This document shows, piece after piece, positions 63,875 through 64,000 of a stretch of DNA of 64,000 nt; position 1 is the stretch's first letter, and each line of letters begins with the position of its first letter. The stretch comes from Nitrosospira sp. (GTDB lineage: Bacteria > Pseudomonadota > Gammaproteobacteria > Burkholderiales > Nitrosomonadaceae): contig JACDGV010000011.1 of the NCBI GenBank assembly GCA_013821425.1, positions 30,342 through 94,341 of the forward strand, written 5' to 3'. Under the pieces are notes generated by a model. The model saw nothing but the letters and a program-made list of their open reading frames with translations, made no database searches and had not been told where the DNA came from. A program made the position numbers and the translations under genes.

Positions 63875-64000
63875 TGACCTTCCCCCGATAAGACGGACAC
63901 ATTCGATAGGTTATGATTACTATTGGAGGTGTTAAATGGAACGACGGCAGTTTACGGATGAATTCAAACGCGAGGCGGTGCGGCTCGCAAGTCAGTCTGG
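63875..64000 (+). mobile_element. Left end of an IS3-family element (runs off the window)
   Basis: Starts near 63875 (TGACCTTCCCCCGATAAG, a plausible left inverted repeat) and carries the beginning of a transposase gene. The right end is outside the window, so the boundary and any target duplication cannot be confirmed. Confidence 0.6.
63936..64000 (+). CDS. IS3-family transposase OrfA, partial
   Basis: The first 21 residues (MERRQFTDEFKREAVRLASQ) match the OrfA N-terminus, the helix-turn-helix part that binds the element's ends. A GGAGGT site lies five bases before the ATG. The gene is cut by the window edge. Confidence 0.8.
   Translation, partial: MERRQFTDEFKREAVRLASQS

Overview
The window looks like a chromosome segment of a betaproteobacterium, most plausibly an ammonia oxidiser of the Nitrosospira/Nitrosomonadaceae type. 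This is an inference from the rimP-nusA-infB-rbfA-truB block, the rmuC, mtfA, glk, greB and acs neighbours, and the overall protein style. There is no rRNA here to confirm it.

Layout. (1) 1-1983: a REP-associated tyrosine transposase, a BrnT/BrnA toxin-antitoxin pair and short palindromic repeats. (2) 1984-28980, all on the minus strand and so transcribed right to left: a long extracellular contractile injection system (eCIS) operon. In transcription order it encodes a DUF4255/Pvc16-like cap protein, a carboxypeptidase-regulatory-like protein, two sheaths, a tube, a tail-assembly protein, a small DUF6760-like protein, a second tube, a 937-residue disordered protein of unknown role, a LysM protein, gpD-like and gpV-like spike proteins, gp25, two J-like baseplate proteins, a tail-protein-I-like wedge, an unknown 325-residue protein, an AAA+ ATPase, a decayed trypsin-like protease with an FHA domain, and two proteins with an eCIS-cargo N-terminus. 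The larger of these two (1637 residues) has a DUF4157 domain and a C-terminal domain with the HxE...CxxC zinc signature of the cytidine-deaminase superfamily, so it is a candidate deaminase effector. (3) 29614-37928, divergent from the eCIS operon: a phosphosignalling block of von Willebrand A-FHA protein, PP2C phosphatase, FHA protein, two membrane Ser/Thr kinases, two coiled-coil lipoproteins and an S41 protease. It resembles the threonine-phosphorylation pathway that controls some type VI secretion systems.

(4) 38160-47821: DUF5675, a secreted protein, an EI24 membrane protein, a TPR protein, a DUF488 pseudogene, a small protein with a repeat-bearing leader, then rmuC-mtfA-glk-greB-rRNA/tRNA methyltransferase. 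(5) 47822-48282: a non-autonomous transposable element with 19-bp perfect terminal inverted repeats and a TTAG target duplication. (6) 48319-57628: a metallo-beta-lactamase-fold hydrolase with acetyl-CoA synthetase on the minus strand, then rimP-nusA-infB-rbfA-truB on the plus strand. (7) 57631-64000: two paralogous response regulators (PAS and GGDEF outputs), an initiator tRNA with consensus promoter and terminator-like hairpin, a glycosyltransferase, a Mur-ligase gene broken by an in-frame stop, and decayed IS66 and IS3 pieces, ending in the left end of an IS3-type element.

The main biological reading is an injection particle with a candidate deaminase cargo next to a kinase/phosphatase/FHA module that may set when it is made or fired. 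The link between the two blocks is inferred from adjacency and the FHA theme, not shown by the sequence.
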